Notes: generated by a model not told the origin, from the letters alone. Shown: positions 8,197-18,688, numbered from the stretch's first letter. The stretch is DNA of 53,210 nucleotides from Opitutales bacterium (GCA_020831525.1 JAFIGH010000027.1:1-53210); one strand, 5' to 3'. Numbers and translations: made by a program.

Positions 8197-8344
8197 GGTT
8201 CGCAACAGTTGCCCGAAACCCTCCTATAAAACTTATAGACCCGCAAGTCTTATATTAGTTTTTGTTATGGTATTAGCCGGATCAATCGATGCTAGAATTT
8301 CCCGTCATACCCGTCGCAGCGCATTGTATCGGCCGCGGCCGCCG

Positions 8345-9343
8345 TCAGCTTCGGGCAAAGAACGCGCGGGCTTCCGTGACGTCCTCGCCGATACGGTCGC
8401 GCAAGGCGTCGACGGATGCGAAGCGTTGCTCCGGGCGGAGGAAGGCGAGCCACTCGGCAAGGAGGTGGTCGCCGGTCGAGAACGGACAGTTCCCGGTGAG
8501 GACATGGCACTCGAGGCGCGGCTCGACGCCTTCCTCGACGGTTGGGCGGATGCCGAAATTAGCTACGGCGGGCAGCCCGTCCGCGGGCGGGTCGGCGGGT
8601 CGGCGAACCCGCGCGGCGTAGACGCCGAACCGAGGCAGTAACTCCGGTGCCCACGGCAGGTTGAGCGTGGGAAAGCCCAACTGGCGTCCCAGCCGCTTGC
8701 CCCGTGTGACGGTGGAGAGTGTGGCGTAGGGACGGCCGAGCAGTTCATTGGCCTCGGCGACGGCGCCGCGCAGCAGGCACTCCCGGATCCGTGAACTGCT
8801 GATGGGCGTTTCGCCGCGCGTGAGGCGCGGCTCTCCGCGTACTTGGACGCCGAGTTTCGCCCCGCTCGCCGCAAGGGCCGCGACATCGCCTTTGCGGCCC
8901 CGCCCGAAGCGGAAGTTCTCCCCCACGTAAACACCCGTGAGCGTCGGCAGCGCGGAGCGCAGTTCCGGCAGAAAGGCGTCGGCAGAGAGTGCCGCAAAAT
9001 CAGGGCCGAATGTCTTCCACACCACGTAGTCCACGCCTGCGTTGAAGAGCCGCCGGTTCTTCATTGCGGCGGGCATGAGAAGGAGCGTGGGATCGTCCGG
9101 GCGGAAGATACGGCTCGGGTGAGGATGAAAGGTAAGCACGCCGCAGCGCCCTCCATCCCTCCGCGCGGCGTCCACGGCGGCACCAATGACGCGCAGGTGG
9201 CCGAGGTGAACACCGTCGAAAATACCCACGGCAAGGTGCAGCGGCGCAGGTGCAGCGTTCCCGAAATCCCGCAGTTCCGGACGCGGAAAGATATCGGCTT
9301 CCGGCAACTCGATAAATCCGGGGATGCGGTCCAGGGCCTCCAT
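8345..9343 (-). CDS. ribF: Bifunctional riboflavin kinase/FAD synthetase
   Basis: A 332-residue protein. The N-terminal nucleotidyltransferase half has VGIFDGVHLGH (near residue 38) and the SSSRIRECLLRGAV segment (near 181); the C-terminal flavokinase half has GRQLGFPTLNLPW and the VANFGIRPTVEEGVEPRLECHVL stretch. It phosphorylates riboflavin to FMN and adenylylates FMN to FAD in the cytoplasm. It is the last gene of the minus-strand nusA-infB-rbfA-nrnA-truB-ribF run, 21 bases after truB, an arrangement common in bacteria. Length and motifs are normal. Confidence 0.95.
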   Translation of the reverse strand: MEALDRIPGFIELPEADIFPRPELRDFGNAAPAPLHLAVGIFDGVHLGHLRVIGAAVDAARRDGGRCGVLTFHPHPSRIFRPDDPTLLLMPAAMKNRRLFNAGVDYVVWKTFGPDFAALSADAFLPELRSALPTLTGVYVGENFRFGRGRKGDVAALAASGAKLGVQVRGEPRLTRGETPISSSRIRECLLRGAVAEANELLGRPYATLSTVTRGKRLGRQLGFPTLNLPWAPELLPRFGVYAARVRRPADPPADGLPAVANFGIRPTVEEGVEPRLECHVLTGNCPFSTGDHLLAEWLAFLRPEQRFASVDALRDRIGEDVTEARAFFARS

Positions 9344-9364
9344 GGATTACGGAATCGTAACAGA

Positions 9365-10084
9365 TTAAAGCACCTTGCTCGGGACAACTTGATACGACGG
9401 GATCAGTTCGGAAAAAATCTCGGCGGGCTCCATCTCCTCGAACTCGGCCAGTTCCAGCGAGTCCTCAATCTGGAAGCGGTCAATCTCGACGCGGCGCAGC
9501 TCCTTGAGAAATGCGCCGCAACCGGTCTTTTGCCCAAGGTCGTGCGCGACGGTACGCACATAGGTGCCTTTGCTGCAAGCGAGCGTGAAATCGAATTCGG
9601 GGGGTTCCCACCGGTCGACAGTAAACCGGCTGATGCGGACGACGCGCGCCTCGCGCTCAATTTCCTTGCCCTTGCGGGCGAGTTTGTAGAGCGGCACGCC
9701 GTCGATCTTTTTGGCCGAGAACATGGGAGGCGTCTGGTACTGGTCGCCGGTAAAAGTATCCACAATGGCGCGGAGTTCGTCTACCGTCATTTCGGGCACG
9801 GGGTGCTCCTCCGTCGTTTCGCCCTCGGCGTCGTGGGTGTTGGTGGAGCGCCCGAACTCGATGCAACCCTCGTACACTTTGTCAAGGCCGATTAGGTATT
9901 GCGAGAGCTTTGTCGCCTTGCCCACGAGAATGATGACAAGCCCGGTGGCCATAGGGTCCAGCGTGCCGGCATGGCCGATACGCTTCATGCGCAGCTTGCG
10001 GCGCACACGGTCGACCACATCATGCGAGGTGATGCCCGACGGCTTGTCGATGAGAAGAACGCCTTCGTAGTCTCCCTGGCTCAT
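9365..10084 (-). CDS. truB: tRNA pseudouridine-55 synthase
   Basis: A 239-residue protein beginning [24 protein letters not shown], followed by [17 protein letters not shown], where the aspartate is the catalytic residue of TruB (near 43), and by [15 protein letters not shown]. It converts U55 to pseudouridine in the T-loop of tRNAs. The protein stops soon after the catalytic domain, so the C-terminal PUA-type domain is short or missing, as in some shorter TruB proteins. Its ATG overlaps the nrnA stop by four bases (ATGA). Confidence 0.95.
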   Translation of the reverse strand: MSQGDYEGVLLIDKPSGITSHDVVDRVRRKLRMKRIGHAGTLDPMATGLVIILVGKATKLSQYLIGLDKVYEGCIEFGRSTNTHDAEGETTEEHPVPEMTVDELRAIVDTFTGDQYQTPPMFSAKKIDGVPLYKLARKGKEIEREARVVRISRFTVDRWEPPEFDFTLACSKGTYVRTVAHDLGQKTGCGAFLKELRRVEIDRFQIEDSLELAEFEEMEPAEIFSELIPSYQVVPSKVL

Positions 10085-11112
10085 GATAAATTCTCCGCCG
10101 CGGCGACACTTCCGCCGCCGTTCACTTGCCGCAGGTGCTCGCCGAGACCCTCGACAAGGACAGGGTAGAAGGCGTCCAGCTGCATTCCGGGATTGAAACC
10201 GGCGGCGCAGGCATGCCCTCCGCCGTTGTAGCGCTTGGCCACGACATCGACACGCATGCGCGGATCCTTGGCCCGGAAGCTGCCTTTGAGGGCGCCTTCA
10301 CGCTGTTCGAGGAGCACGCCGATTTCGACACCTTCGATGGCCCGCGCGTAGTCGACGAGGCCTTCGGTGTCTTCCTTGCGCGCGCCCGTGGCTTTCCAGT
10401 CGCCCTCGTCGAGGATGCCGATGCAGACGCGCCCGCCGCACTCGTAGCGGAATGAGGCGAGAAAGCGCTGGAGGAGAGCGAGCTTCGCGCGGCTCTCGCG
10501 CTCATAGAGGGTCAGCGCGGCGGCGGCGGGATCGGCCCCGCGGTCCATGAGGTCGCAGCAGATGCCGAACGTCCGTCGGGTTGTGGAGGAGAAGCGGAAC
10601 TGCCCGGTGTCGGTTGCGATGCCGATGTAGAGCGCCTGCGCGGTGACGGGGTCGATGGTCAAGGCGGCGTCGATGAAGCATCCGGCGAGGATTTCGCCCG
10701 TCGCCGCGCTCGCCCCGTCGATGAGGTTGTGCTCCGCGTAGTTTGTATTGGAAATATGGTGATCGATATTGAGGAACGGCGCAATACCGAGGGTTTTGAA
10801 GTGATCTCCCAGCCGCTTCGTGTCCGCGCAGTCGACGGTCACGATGACGTGACCGGTGAAGTCGTAGTCTTCGTCGCGGAAAAAAGGCGTGTCTCCGACA
10901 AACGGTTCGCAGGCGGGCGGAACTTCGTGGTTGTTTACCGCGGCCGCTTCCGCGCCGAGCGAGCGCAACACACGGACCACCGCCACCTGAGAGCCGATGC
11001 AGTCGCCGTCCGGGCGCACATGACCATAGACGGCGACCTTCTTGCCGGCGAGGCTGCGCAGGAGGTCGGCAAGCGCGCCGCTGAATTCCGCGTAATAGAG
11101 TTTTTCTTTCAT
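10081..11112 (-). CDS. nrnA: DHH/DHHA1 phosphoesterase, NrnA type
   Basis: A 343-residue DHH-family protein. [15 protein letters not shown] (near residue 32) is motif I, VTVDCAD motif II and [15 protein letters not shown] (near 114) the DHH motif; the C-terminal part has [13 protein letters not shown], the DHHA1 GGGH motif. NrnA proteins degrade short oligoribonucleotides (nanoRNA) and dephosphorylate pAp. The position between rbfA and truB is the usual location of this gene in many bacteria. All motif residues are present. Confidence 0.9.
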   Translation of the reverse strand: MKEKLYYAEFSGALADLLRSLAGKKVAVYGHVRPDGDCIGSQVAVVRVLRSLGAEAAAVNNHEVPPACEPFVGDTPFFRDEDYDFTGHVIVTVDCADTKRLGDHFKTLGIAPFLNIDHHISNTNYAEHNLIDGASAATGEILAGCFIDAALTIDPVTAQALYIGIATDTGQFRFSSTTRRTFGICCDLMDRGADPAAAALTLYERESRAKLALLQRFLASFRYECGGRVCIGILDEGDWKATGARKEDTEGLVDYARAIEGVEIGVLLEQREGALKGSFRAKDPRMRVDVVAKRYNGGGHACAAGFNPGMQLDAFYPVLVEGLGEHLRQVNGGGSVAAAENLS

Positions 11113-11126
11113 AAAAGTGGGCAGCG

Positions 11127-11504
11127 TCAGGATTGGTGGTTTTCGTCGGGCGGCGGAGCGTCCTCGCCGACAAGGCCGAGGTCGTCGAGAATCTCGTTCA
11201 CGCGCGTGCCGCGCTCCACTGCGTCGTCCCGCACGAACTCGAGCTGCGGGAAGTATTTCAATATAACCGCGCGGCTGACTTCACGCTGGATGGCGGCACG
11301 GTGCCCGGCAAAAAAGCGCTCCGCCTCCCAGTCCGCTCCCGGAGTATCGGTGGTGGAGTAGTAGACGCGCGCTTTGCGCAGGTTGGGCGCGGTATCGACG
11401 TCGACGACCGTCACATGCACGGCCTCCTGCTGGTAGCGCGTGTGCAGCACGTGGCTGATCTCCCGCTTGAGGAGTTCGTTGACCCGGACGACGCGTTGCG
11501 ACAT
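11127..11504 (-). CDS. rbfA: 30S ribosome-binding factor A
   Basis: A 125-residue protein with the RbfA pattern: RVNELLKREISHVL at the N-terminus, VTVVDVDTAPNLRKARVYYS in the KH-like core, and a C-terminal VERGTRVNEILDDL helix. RbfA assists late maturation of the 30S subunit, binding near 16S helix 1 and acting in cold adaptation. It sits between infB and nrnA on the same strand, the common order. Confidence 0.93.
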   Translation of the reverse strand: MSQRVVRVNELLKREISHVLHTRYQQEAVHVTVVDVDTAPNLRKARVYYSTTDTPGADWEAERFFAGHRAAIQREVSRAVILKYFPQLEFVRDDAVERGTRVNEILDDLGLVGEDAPPPDENHQS

Positions 11505-11561
11505 GGCAAAAGCTCCCTTGGTTGACTGACCGCGAAGGCGGAGGATGAAACGGGCCGCGCC

Positions 11562-14120
11562 TTAGAGCGCGGGCTTGATCTTCTTGATCTCGAACACCTC
11601 GATGGCGTCGCCCTCCTGATAGCCGTTGAATCCGTCCATCTGGATACCGCACTCGTAGCCGGCGCGCACTTCGGTGGCGTCTTCCTTGAAGCGCTTGAGG
11701 GTACCGACTTTGCTCTGGTGCAACATCTCGCCCTTGCGCATGAGCCGGGCGAGGCGGTCGCGCACGATGCGCCCTTCGGTGACCATGCAGCCCGCCACGA
11801 AGCCCTTGCCGAGGGGGAAGATCTGGCGCACTTCGGCGGCCCCGATCTTTTCTTCCACCCGCTCCGGCTCGAGGAGGTCGGCCATGCCGTCTTTCACGGC
11901 GTCGATCAACTCGTAGATGATACTGCCCGTGATGATGCGGATACCGTGGTGCTTGGCAAAAGCCGGCACACCGTTCTCCTGCGAGACATTGAAGGCGATG
12001 AGCGAGGCCGAGGAGGCGCTCGCCATAAGCACGTCGTTGCGCGTGATGTCGCCCACGCCGGCATCCACGACTTCGATATTGATCTTGTCGCTCTTGATGC
12101 CGAGCAGGCTCGTCGCGATGGCTTCAGAGGTGCCGTAGACGTCCGCTTTGACGACAACGCGGAAGACCTTCTTATGCGTCTTCTCAATGGCAGCAAAGAG
12201 ATCCTCGATGGAGGCGGCGGAGCCGTCGTCGGTCGTGCGCTGGGCTTCGAGGACGCGGCGCGCGCGTTCGTTCTCTTCCGCATCGCGTTTCGCGGTGCGC
12301 TCGTTCTTGACGGTACGGAAATCATCGCCGGAACTCGGTGTCCCCGACCAGCCGACGATCTTCACGGGGGTGCCCGGTGTAACGGATTTTACGGGTTTGC
12401 CGTTGTCGTCGATGAGCTGGCGCACGCGGCACCAGTGCTCGTTGCAGACCAAAGCCATGCCCGTCTTGAGCGTGCCCCGCGTGACGATGACGCTGGCCGT
12501 CGAACCGCGTCCGATTTCCTTCTGCGCCTCAAGGACGACGCCCTCGGGATCAGCCTTGGGATTGGCGGCGATGCCTTCGGTCACTTCAGCCTGAAGGAGG
12601 ATGGCTTCGAGGAGACCTTCGATCCCCTCACCCTTGAGGGCGGAAACCTCGGCAAACAGGGTCTCGCCGCCCCATTCCTCCGGAGCAAGCTCGCGCTCCT
12701 GCATTTGACGCTTCACGCGGTCGAGGTTGGCGCCGGGAGCGTCGATCTTGTTGATCGCCACGACCACCGGCACCTTTGCCACGCGGGCATGGCCGAGGGC
12801 TTCGTCGGTCTGCGGCATAAAGCCGTCGTCCGCCGCCACGACAAGCACGGCGATGTCGGTGACCTCGGCACCGCGCGCGCGCATGTTGGAAAACGCGGCG
12901 TGGCCCGGCGTGTCGATGAAAGTAATCTTCTTGCCGTTGTGTTCGACCTGGTAGGCACCGATGTGCTGCGTAATGCCGCCGTGCTCGCCCGCGACCACGT
13001 TGGTCTTGCGGATGGTGTCGAGAAGCGTCGTCTTGCCGTGGTCGACGTGGCCGAGGATACAGATGACAGGCGGACGCGGCTCGAGGAAGGCGCTTTCGTC
13101 GACGACCTTGGCTTCCTCTTCCTTCTTCTGCGGGCCGCCTTCGCCGCGGTGCCGGACAACCAGTTGGAGACCCTTGGAACGCGCGATGTTGGTCGCCACG
13201 TCTTCCTCGATGATAGAATTCATCGAAGCGAAGATGCCCAGCTCCATCAGCTCGGAGATAATCTGGAACGGCTTGCGCCCGATCACTCCCGCAAAGTCAC
13301 GCACAACGATGGGCGACTTTACCTGCACCGGCGTGAGCTTCGGCTCTGCAGGGGCCGCCGCGACCTCTTCCGTACCTTCCGCTTCCGGAGCGGTTTCGGC
13401 AGGTTCATCAGCCTCGGGGACCGACGGCTTGGCGGAGGGCGGCGCGACGGGCCGCGGCGCGGAGATGCGCGGCGGTGCCACAGGAGCGGGGCCGCGCGGA
13501 GGCAGTTTGGGCGGCGCGCCGACACGGGACGCGTCTTTCGCAGCGGGTGTCTCCGGCTTCGCTTGGGCTTCCGGTTCCGGCTTCGCCTCTTCGGGCTTGG
13601 CCTCTTCCTTCGCCGCCTCCGGGCGCAGGATGGCCTTGGGAAACGAGGGTTTCACGCTGCCGCCTCCACCGGGGCGCGGCGGCGGCTTGAACCCGGGGGC
13701 CGCGCCCGGACGAATTGTCACGGCGGGCCCCTTGGGCAGCGGCGGCGGCGCTTTGCCGGGCGGAGTCACCCGCGGCGGCGCCGACGGCGGGGGTGCCGCC
13801 TGCGCCTTGCGCTCGGCCTCTTCCTTTTCACGCTGAAGGCGTTCGCGCTCGATATCCTCCTTCGTGCGGATGATCGCACCGGCGAGCGGCTTGGGAGGGG
13901 CGGCTTTTTCCGGCTCAGCGACGACCGGCGGCTCTTCGCCGTCCGGTTCTCCCCCTTCTTCCCGCGCAGGGGCGAACTCTTCGCGCAGGCTCTCGGCGGA
14001 GATGTTGTCGATTGTGCTGGAGGCGCTTTTCACCTCGTAACCCCGGTCGCGCAAAAGGGCGATCAATTCGGGGTTTTCCATTCCGATTTCTTTGGAAAGC
14101 TGGTAGATTCTAACGGCCAT
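11562..14120 (-). CDS. infB: Translation initiation factor IF-2
   Basis: An 852-residue protein. The first ~50 residues are the IF2 N-terminal helical domain ([21 protein letters not shown]). Then comes a long low-complexity linker rich in Pro, Ala, Glu and Lys (to about 260). The GTPase domain has [14 protein letters not shown] (G1), DTPGHAAF (G3) and NKIDAPG (G4), followed by the usual C-terminal domains. It delivers fMet-tRNA to the 30S initiation complex. The linker is coded by repetitive GC-rich DNA that also gives a long shadow frame on the other strand. Confidence 0.96.
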   Translation of the reverse strand: MAVRIYQLSKEIGMENPELIALLRDRGYEVKSASSTIDNISAESLREEFAPAREEGGEPDGEEPPVVAEPEKAAPPKPLAGAIIRTKEDIERERLQREKEEAERKAQAAPPPSAPPRVTPPGKAPPPLPKGPAVTIRPGAAPGFKPPPRPGGGGSVKPSFPKAILRPEAAKEEAKPEEAKPEPEAQAKPETPAAKDASRVGAPPKLPPRGPAPVAPPRISAPRPVAPPSAKPSVPEADEPAETAPEAEGTEEVAAAPAEPKLTPVQVKSPIVVRDFAGVIGRKPFQIISELMELGIFASMNSIIEEDVATNIARSKGLQLVVRHRGEGGPQKKEEEAKVVDESAFLEPRPPVICILGHVDHGKTTLLDTIRKTNVVAGEHGGITQHIGAYQVEHNGKKITFIDTPGHAAFSNMRARGAEVTDIAVLVVAADDGFMPQTDEALGHARVAKVPVVVAINKIDAPGANLDRVKRQMQERELAPEEWGGETLFAEVSALKGEGIEGLLEAILLQAEVTEGIAANPKADPEGVVLEAQKEIGRGSTASVIVTRGTLKTGMALVCNEHWCRVRQLIDDNGKPVKSVTPGTPVKIVGWSGTPSSGDDFRTVKNERTAKRDAEENERARRVLEAQRTTDDGSAASIEDLFAAIEKTHKKVFRVVVKADVYGTSEAIATSLLGIKSDKINIEVVDAGVGDITRNDVLMASASSASLIAFNVSQENGVPAFAKHHGIRIITGSIIYELIDAVKDGMADLLEPERVEEKIGAAEVRQIFPLGKGFVAGCMVTEGRIVRDRLARLMRKGEMLHQSKVGTLKRFKEDATEVRAGYECGIQMDGFNGYQEGDAIEVFEIKKIKPAL

Positions 14121-14173
14121 AACGTATTATTCTCTCGGTTTGCGGACGGATGGGACGGCGGCAAAAGCGAGCT

Positions 14174-15424
14174 TCAGGACTGGGCGCTCCGGTGCTCCGC
14201 GACGATTTCCACAAGGCGCGCGGCGTCTTCTTCCCCGAAGCCCATGGCGACGAGATCCTTTGCCTCCACGCCCTCGAAAGTCTCCGGGCTGACAAGTCCC
14301 TGCTGGACAAGGAAGGCCGCCACTTCGTCGGTGATCCCTTCGACGCCCTCCCAGCCGCGGATCGCCTCGCGCATCTTCGCGTCGAAGCCGACCTCGGCGA
14401 CCTGCTCTTTCGCGATATCGAGCTTCCAGCCGATAAGGCGGGAAGTAAGCCGGGCGTTTTGTCCGCGGCGGCCGATGGCAATGGAGAGATCGTCTTCGCG
14501 GACTTCAAAATAAATGCGTCGGTTCTTCTCGTCGACGCGGATGTTGCGCGGCTCCGCCGGGCGGATCGCTTCCGCAAGCATTTCGACCGGGTCCTCGTAG
14601 TATTTCACGATGTCAATCTTCTCGCCGCCGAGTTCGCGCACGATGCTCTTCACGCGTGCCCCGCGGGCACCCACACAGGCGCCGACCGGATCGACCTTGG
14701 GATCGTTGCTGCTCACCGCGATCTTCGACCGGTAGCCCGGCTCTCGGCTGATCGCTTCAAGGACGACGGTGCCGTCGGCGATTTCCGCCACTTCCAGTTC
14801 GAAGAGGCGGCGAACAAATTTCACGCTCGCGCGGGAGAGGATCAACTCCGGCCCGCGGTTGGTCGGTTCGATATTGAGGAGGAGGCAGCGGATGCGCTCG
14901 CCGGGAGCGTAGTCTTCGCCGGGGACGCGCTCGCGCGGCGGCAGGATGGCCTCGGCCTTGCCGAGGTCGACGACGAGGTCGCCGCGTTCGCGGCGGCGCA
15001 CGATACCGGAGACGATATCGCCCACCTGATCCTTGTAATCGTCGTAGATACGCTCCTTTTCAAACTGGCGCAGGCGCTGCATAATCGCCTGGCGCGCCGT
15101 CTGCGCGGCAATGCGCCCGAGCGCCTCGGGATCGACCTCTTTTTCTATAAACACCCCGACCTCCGCCTGCGGGTTGAGCTGGCGGGCCTTTTCAAGGTGG
15201 ATCTCGCGCCGCGGATCACTCACAGAATCAACAACTTCCAGGATCGACCATGCCTTGAGCGCGCCGCTCTTCGGATTGATCTCGATCTTCAACTCCTGCC
15301 CGGCGTTCACTCCCCGCAACGCGGCACTGCGAATGGCATTGGAGATCGCCGCGATCATGTCGTCGCGCGGGATCCCCTTCTCCTTCTCCATATATTCGAG
15401 AACGGAAAGTATCTCTTGGCTCAT
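14174..15424 (-). CDS. nusA: Transcription termination/antitermination factor NusA
   Basis: A 416-residue protein starting [18 protein letters not shown]. It contains the N-terminal RNA-polymerase-binding domain, an S1 domain near residues 130-200 ([21 protein letters not shown]), tandem KH domains ([35 protein letters not shown]) and a C-terminal helix-hairpin-helix-like tail. The frame is open further upstream to 15571, but MSQE at 15424 is the canonical start. It heads the nusA-infB operon. The usual upstream rimP gene is absent; a lipoprotein-like hydrolase gene lies there instead. Confidence 0.95.
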   Translation of the reverse strand: MSQEILSVLEYMEKEKGIPRDDMIAAISNAIRSAALRGVNAGQELKIEINPKSGALKAWSILEVVDSVSDPRREIHLEKARQLNPQAEVGVFIEKEVDPEALGRIAAQTARQAIMQRLRQFEKERIYDDYKDQVGDIVSGIVRRRERGDLVVDLGKAEAILPPRERVPGEDYAPGERIRCLLLNIEPTNRGPELILSRASVKFVRRLFELEVAEIADGTVVLEAISREPGYRSKIAVSSNDPKVDPVGACVGARGARVKSIVRELGGEKIDIVKYYEDPVEMLAEAIRPAEPRNIRVDEKNRRIYFEVREDDLSIAIGRRGQNARLTSRLIGWKLDIAKEQVAEVGFDAKMREAIRGWEGVEGITDEVAAFLVQQGLVSPETFEGVEAKDLVAMGFGEEDAARLVEIVAEHRSAQS

Positions 15425-15598
15425 CGGTCTGGGTTGAATGGTTGTGTGTCTTTTCGCCGATAAAAAAAAGCGGGCCGCGACCCACTTTTCCCCTCCGGCA
15501 CAAATGGAAAAACGACAAATACACCGCGCCGGATTCCCAGTGTCAAGCCTCCCGCCGGGCCCGCGGGACACCGTTTGACCGCGCTGACCGCGCTTTTC

Positions 15599-16462
15599 TC
15601 AACGGTCGCCGCTTCCGGCGGCACCGCGGGCTACGGCACGCGGCGGGGAACGGGGCGTTCGCAGTTGCCGCGATGGCTCAGGAAGTCCGCCGCCCACAGG
15701 CCCTGGGCGAGACAAACTCCCGAAGAAAAGATCGGATCGGCGGAGCAACTCCTTCCATCCCGCACGCCAAGTCCGCCAGTTGTGCCCGCCGTCCACCACC
15801 GCCGTGGTCTCCCTATCGAGATGTGGAAGAAGACGGTCTTGAAACGCCGCGAAGCGGTCGCGCTCGCCCCACGAAGCCCACACCTCAGGGCGACCGTCGG
15901 GATAGGGAGCGTCGTCCAGAAACCAGTCCCAGAACCTCCGGATGTGCTCCGGCTCGAGGTCCGGCGGCAACGGCCCCGACCCCGCCGTATCCAGCCGCGC
16001 CTCCGCAAAGAACGCGGCGTCGTCCCCCACATACGGGCCGAGCAGAATCATCCGGTCCCAGCGTCCGGGGCTGTCCGCCTCGAGGAGCACCGCCCCGAGC
16101 GCCCCGAGCGACGCCGCCACCACCCAGACCTCCCGGTAGCCGTCGGCAACCCGCGGCAGCACATCTTCCCGCATCCGCTCGCCGAGCGTCTCCGACACAT
16201 AGTAGCCGAGGTGGGCGTCCACGAGATAGAAATCCGCCGCAAGCCCCGCTTCCCGGAAATCCGCAGCCAATCCGCGCCGCACGAACACATCCATGCGGTC
16301 GCCGCGCCCCGGAAGGCAGACGACCGCAATGTCGGCCTCGCCTCCGGGATGCCAGTCGACCTCCACGGCCAGCGGCACGACCGGTGCCCGCGGCGCCATA
16401 CAACCCGCGACCAGGCCGCACGCACAGGCCGCCGAAAGAACGAGGAACCGCAACCTTTGCAT
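15599..16462 (-). CDS. Predicted alpha/beta-hydrolase lipoprotein
   Basis: A 287-residue protein starting MQRLRFLVLSAACACGLVAGCMAP, a lipoprotein signal with a lipobox-like LVAGC (cysteine 21). The mature part reads as an alpha/beta hydrolase: VVCLPGRGDRMDVFVRRGL around the oxyanion strand, a nucleophile elbow VVAASLGALGAV with serine at about 127, and DGGHNWRTWRAGW near residue 233 providing the histidine. Substrate unknown. It lies between nusA and the aryl-polyene cluster, divergent from the halogenase gene and sharing the palindromic region at 16601-16626, so it may be part of the cluster. Its start is set by the signal peptide. Confidence 0.65.
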   Translation of the reverse strand: MQRLRFLVLSAACACGLVAGCMAPRAPVVPLAVEVDWHPGGEADIAVVCLPGRGDRMDVFVRRGLAADFREAGLAADFYLVDAHLGYYVSETLGERMREDVLPRVADGYREVWVVAASLGALGAVLLEADSPGRWDRMILLGPYVGDDAAFFAEARLDTAGSGPLPPDLEPEHIRRFWDWFLDDAPYPDGRPEVWASWGERDRFAAFQDRLLPHLDRETTAVVDGGHNWRTWRAGWKELLRRSDLFFGSLSRPGPVGGGLPEPSRQLRTPRSPPRAVARGAAGSGDR

Positions 16463-16600
16463 GCCGCCAATTTCGCGCCCGGAACACTCGTGGCAACGCC
16501 AATCGCCGCACAGTCCGGCTCCGCGGCAAAGCCACTGGATGCCACCCCGCTCTCCCCCACTGTCCCCACCATTCGCGTCAATAATTATAACCATGAGATT

Positions 16601-16626
16601 ATTATAACTCATCGATGAGTTATAAT
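16601..16626. promoter_or_regulatory. 26-bp perfect palindrome, candidate operator/divergent promoter
   Basis: ATTATAACTCATC (16601-16613) is followed by its exact reverse complement (16614-16626). TATAAT occurs at both ends, once per strand, so -10 elements may be built into the palindrome. A TTGACA lies just beyond at 16629-16634. A related half (TTATAACCATGAG) occurs upstream at 16585-16597. The AT-rich patch stands out in GC-rich DNA between the divergent hydrolase (start 16462) and halogenase (start 16765) genes. No other feature is seen in 16463-16764. The binding regulator is unknown and not encoded nearby. Confidence 0.6.
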
Positions 16627-16764
16627 TGTTGACAGCAAAGACGGTCGGCGGGCTCGTTCCGGCGCGAAGAAGTGGTCCGGGGGCTGGTCTTCCGTGTATC
16701 CGCGCGACAGGGAAAGCTTGAAGTCGCGGGCACGGCCCGATAGAACCGTAGGACGGTTTTTACG

Positions 16765-18348
16765 ATGGATTCTGGCGGAAGGCATGCGGACGGCGCGAAA
16801 GAGAAGGAGGCAACGGCATACGATGTCATCATCCTCGGCGGTGCGCTGTCCGGTGCGTCGGCGGCCTACCTTCTGGCGCGGGGCTCCCCGGAGAAACGCA
16901 TTCTCGTGGTCGAGCGGAGTCCGTCGTTTGGGCGGCGGGTGGGCGAGGCAACGGTGGAAATCAGCACCTACTTTCTCACGCGGGTCCTCGGCCTCACGGA
17001 GTATCTGAACCACGGGCACCTCAACAAGCAGGGGCTGCGCTTCTGGTTCCACCGCTCGCGGGACGACGCGGCGGACCGCTGCAGCGAAGTCGGCCCCGGC
17101 TACAACGTGCGCTTCCCGAGCTACCAAGTGGACCGTGCCAAGCTCGACGAAGAAGTCCTTCGCCGCGCCCGTGAAGCCGGCGTGACGGTTCTGCGGCCGG
17201 CGGAAGTCAAAGCCGTGGATTGGAAGCCGGGGGACGAATCAACGGTTACCTACGCCCTCGGCGGCGAAAAGCACACCGCGACCGCCCGATGGATCATTGA
17301 CGCATCGGGCGCGGCCCGCGTCATGGCACGTGCCAACAAGTGGGTGCGGCCCAACGCCGAACACCCGATCGGCTCCATCTGGAGCCGCTGGCGCGGCGTC
17401 GACTGCCTCGACGGGCTTCCCTTCCGTGACAAGCACCCGCGCATCGCCTCGCGCGGCGTCGGCACCCGCTTCACCGCGACCAATCACCTCATCGGCAACG
17501 GCTGGTGGTCATGGTGGATCCCGTTGCACGGCGGGGATATGAGCGTGGGCATCGTATGGGACAGCCGCCTCGCCGCACCGCCGCCGGGAGACTCCCCCGC
17601 CGACCGCCTGCACGCCCACCTGCGCCAGCACCCCCTCGGGCGGGCGCTCCTCGAACATGCGGAACCGCTGCCCGACGACACCCACTACCGCAAGAACCTC
17701 GCATGGCATTCCGAACGCATGGCGGGCGACGGACTCTTCCTCGTCGGCGACGCCGCCGGCTTCATCGATCCCTTTTACAGCCCGGGAATGGACTGGATCT
17801 CCTTCAGTGTCACCTCCGCCGTCCACCTGATCCGCAGCCACTGGGAAGACGGGAGGGACACCGCGGCGCGCGCGGAGCGATTGAATACCGACTTCACCAA
17901 ATCCTACCGGCGATGGTTCGAGGCCATCTACAAGGACAAATACGTGTACATGGGCGACTACGAACTGATGCGCCTCGCCTTCCGGCTCGACCTCGGCCTC
18001 TACTACCTCGGCGTCGTCTCGCAGCCCTACAAACGCGGAGAGCCCGCCCTCACCCAACCGCCCTTCACAGGACCGCGCGCGACCCTGCCGTTTCGGCTCA
18101 TCCGCTTCTACAACCGGCGCCTCGCCCGCATCGCCCGCTCGCGCGCGGAACGCGGAACATGGGGCCGAAAGAATCTCGACGGGGTGTTTTCCTTCAACAG
18201 CTACCGCCTCGACTGGACACTCCCCGTCCGCCTCCTCTTCGCCGCCGGCAGCTACCTGAAATTGGAATTGACGGAAGGCTGGCGCACTTGGCTTTCTCCC
18301 GCTCAAAAGATCCCGCAACCCGTCCCGCAACCGTCCTCCGATGCCTGA
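16765..18348 (+). CDS. Flavin-dependent halogenase-like oxidoreductase
   Basis: A 527-residue FAD enzyme of the tryptophan-halogenase-like family. VIILGGALSGASAAYLLA (near residue 22) is the dinucleotide-binding GxGxxG-type loop, VGEATVEIS follows at about 53, GWWSWWIP (near 246) matches the WxWxIP motif of flavin halogenases, and GDAAGFIDPFYSPGMDW is the second FAD motif. Relatives occur in xanthomonadin/aryl-polyene clusters, where pigments may be brominated or chlorinated; here it may halogenate the aryl head, or act as a non-halogenating oxidoreductase. It begins the plus-strand biosynthetic operon and overlaps the ACP gene. I did not confirm the catalytic lysine. Confidence 0.8.
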   Translation: MDSGGRHADGAKEKEATAYDVIILGGALSGASAAYLLARGSPEKRILVVERSPSFGRRVGEATVEISTYFLTRVLGLTEYLNHGHLNKQGLRFWFHRSRDDAADRCSEVGPGYNVRFPSYQVDRAKLDEEVLRRAREAGVTVLRPAEVKAVDWKPGDESTVTYALGGEKHTATARWIIDASGAARVMARANKWVRPNAEHPIGSIWSRWRGVDCLDGLPFRDKHPRIASRGVGTRFTATNHLIGNGWWSWWIPLHGGDMSVGIVWDSRLAAPPPGDSPADRLHAHLRQHPLGRALLEHAEPLPDDTHYRKNLAWHSERMAGDGLFLVGDAAGFIDPFYSPGMDWISFSVTSAVHLIRSHWEDGRDTAARAERLNTDFTKSYRRWFEAIYKDKYVYMGDYELMRLAFRLDLGLYYLGVVSQPYKRGEPALTQPPFTGPRATLPFRLIRFYNRRLARIARSRAERGTWGRKNLDGVFSFNSYRLDWTLPVRLLFAAGSYLKLELTEGWRTWLSPAQKIPQPVPQPSSDA

Positions 18349-18664
18349 ACCGGCCTTAAACCACGGAGAACGCCCGTCCCGACCACTCTCACCGGACATG
18401 CTCAAAAAAGAACTCAAACAGCTCCTTGTTGAATCACTGAAACTCGAGGACGTCGACCCCGCCTCCATAGGCGACGATGAGCCGCTCTTCGGCGCGGGGC
18501 TCGACCTCGATTCCATCGACGCCCTTGAACTGGTGCTCCAGCTGGAAAAGACCTACGGGATCAAAATCGGGTCCAGCGAGGAGTCCAAACGCGCGCTCGC
18601 TTCCATCCGCGTCCTCGCCGAGTACATTGAGAGCCACCGCGCGGCCCCGGCGGGCGACCGCTGA
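18341..18664 (+). CDS. Acyl carrier protein
   Basis: A carrier protein of 107 residues from ATG 18341, or 88 from ATG 18398 (MLKKELKQLLVESLKLEDV), which matches standard ACP starts better. The phosphopantetheine site is DLDSIDALELVLQLE, with serine in the DSI motif. It should carry the aryl starter and/or growing polyene chain. The 18341 ATG overlaps the halogenase stop. A second ACP is encoded at 31840-32187, so the cluster has two carriers, as do several aryl-polyene clusters. Confidence 0.85.
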   Translation: MPEPALNHGERPSRPLSPDMLKKELKQLLVESLKLEDVDPASIGDDEPLFGAGLDLDSIDALELVLQLEKTYGIKIGSSEESKRALASIRVLAEYIESHRAAPAGDR

Positions 18665-18688
18665 ACCCTCGCTTCGCTCCGCCCCGGA

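Noticed and set aside
8197-8344. NrdR box upstream of the NrdG-like gene
   Set aside because: The AT-rich leader has a weak hairpin, but no match to the known NrdR consensus.
11718-14513. 931-codon open frame on the plus strand opposite infB
   Set aside because: It is antisense to a clear IF-2 gene and made of Arg/Gly/His-rich low-complexity sequence; it reflects GC-rich codon bias.
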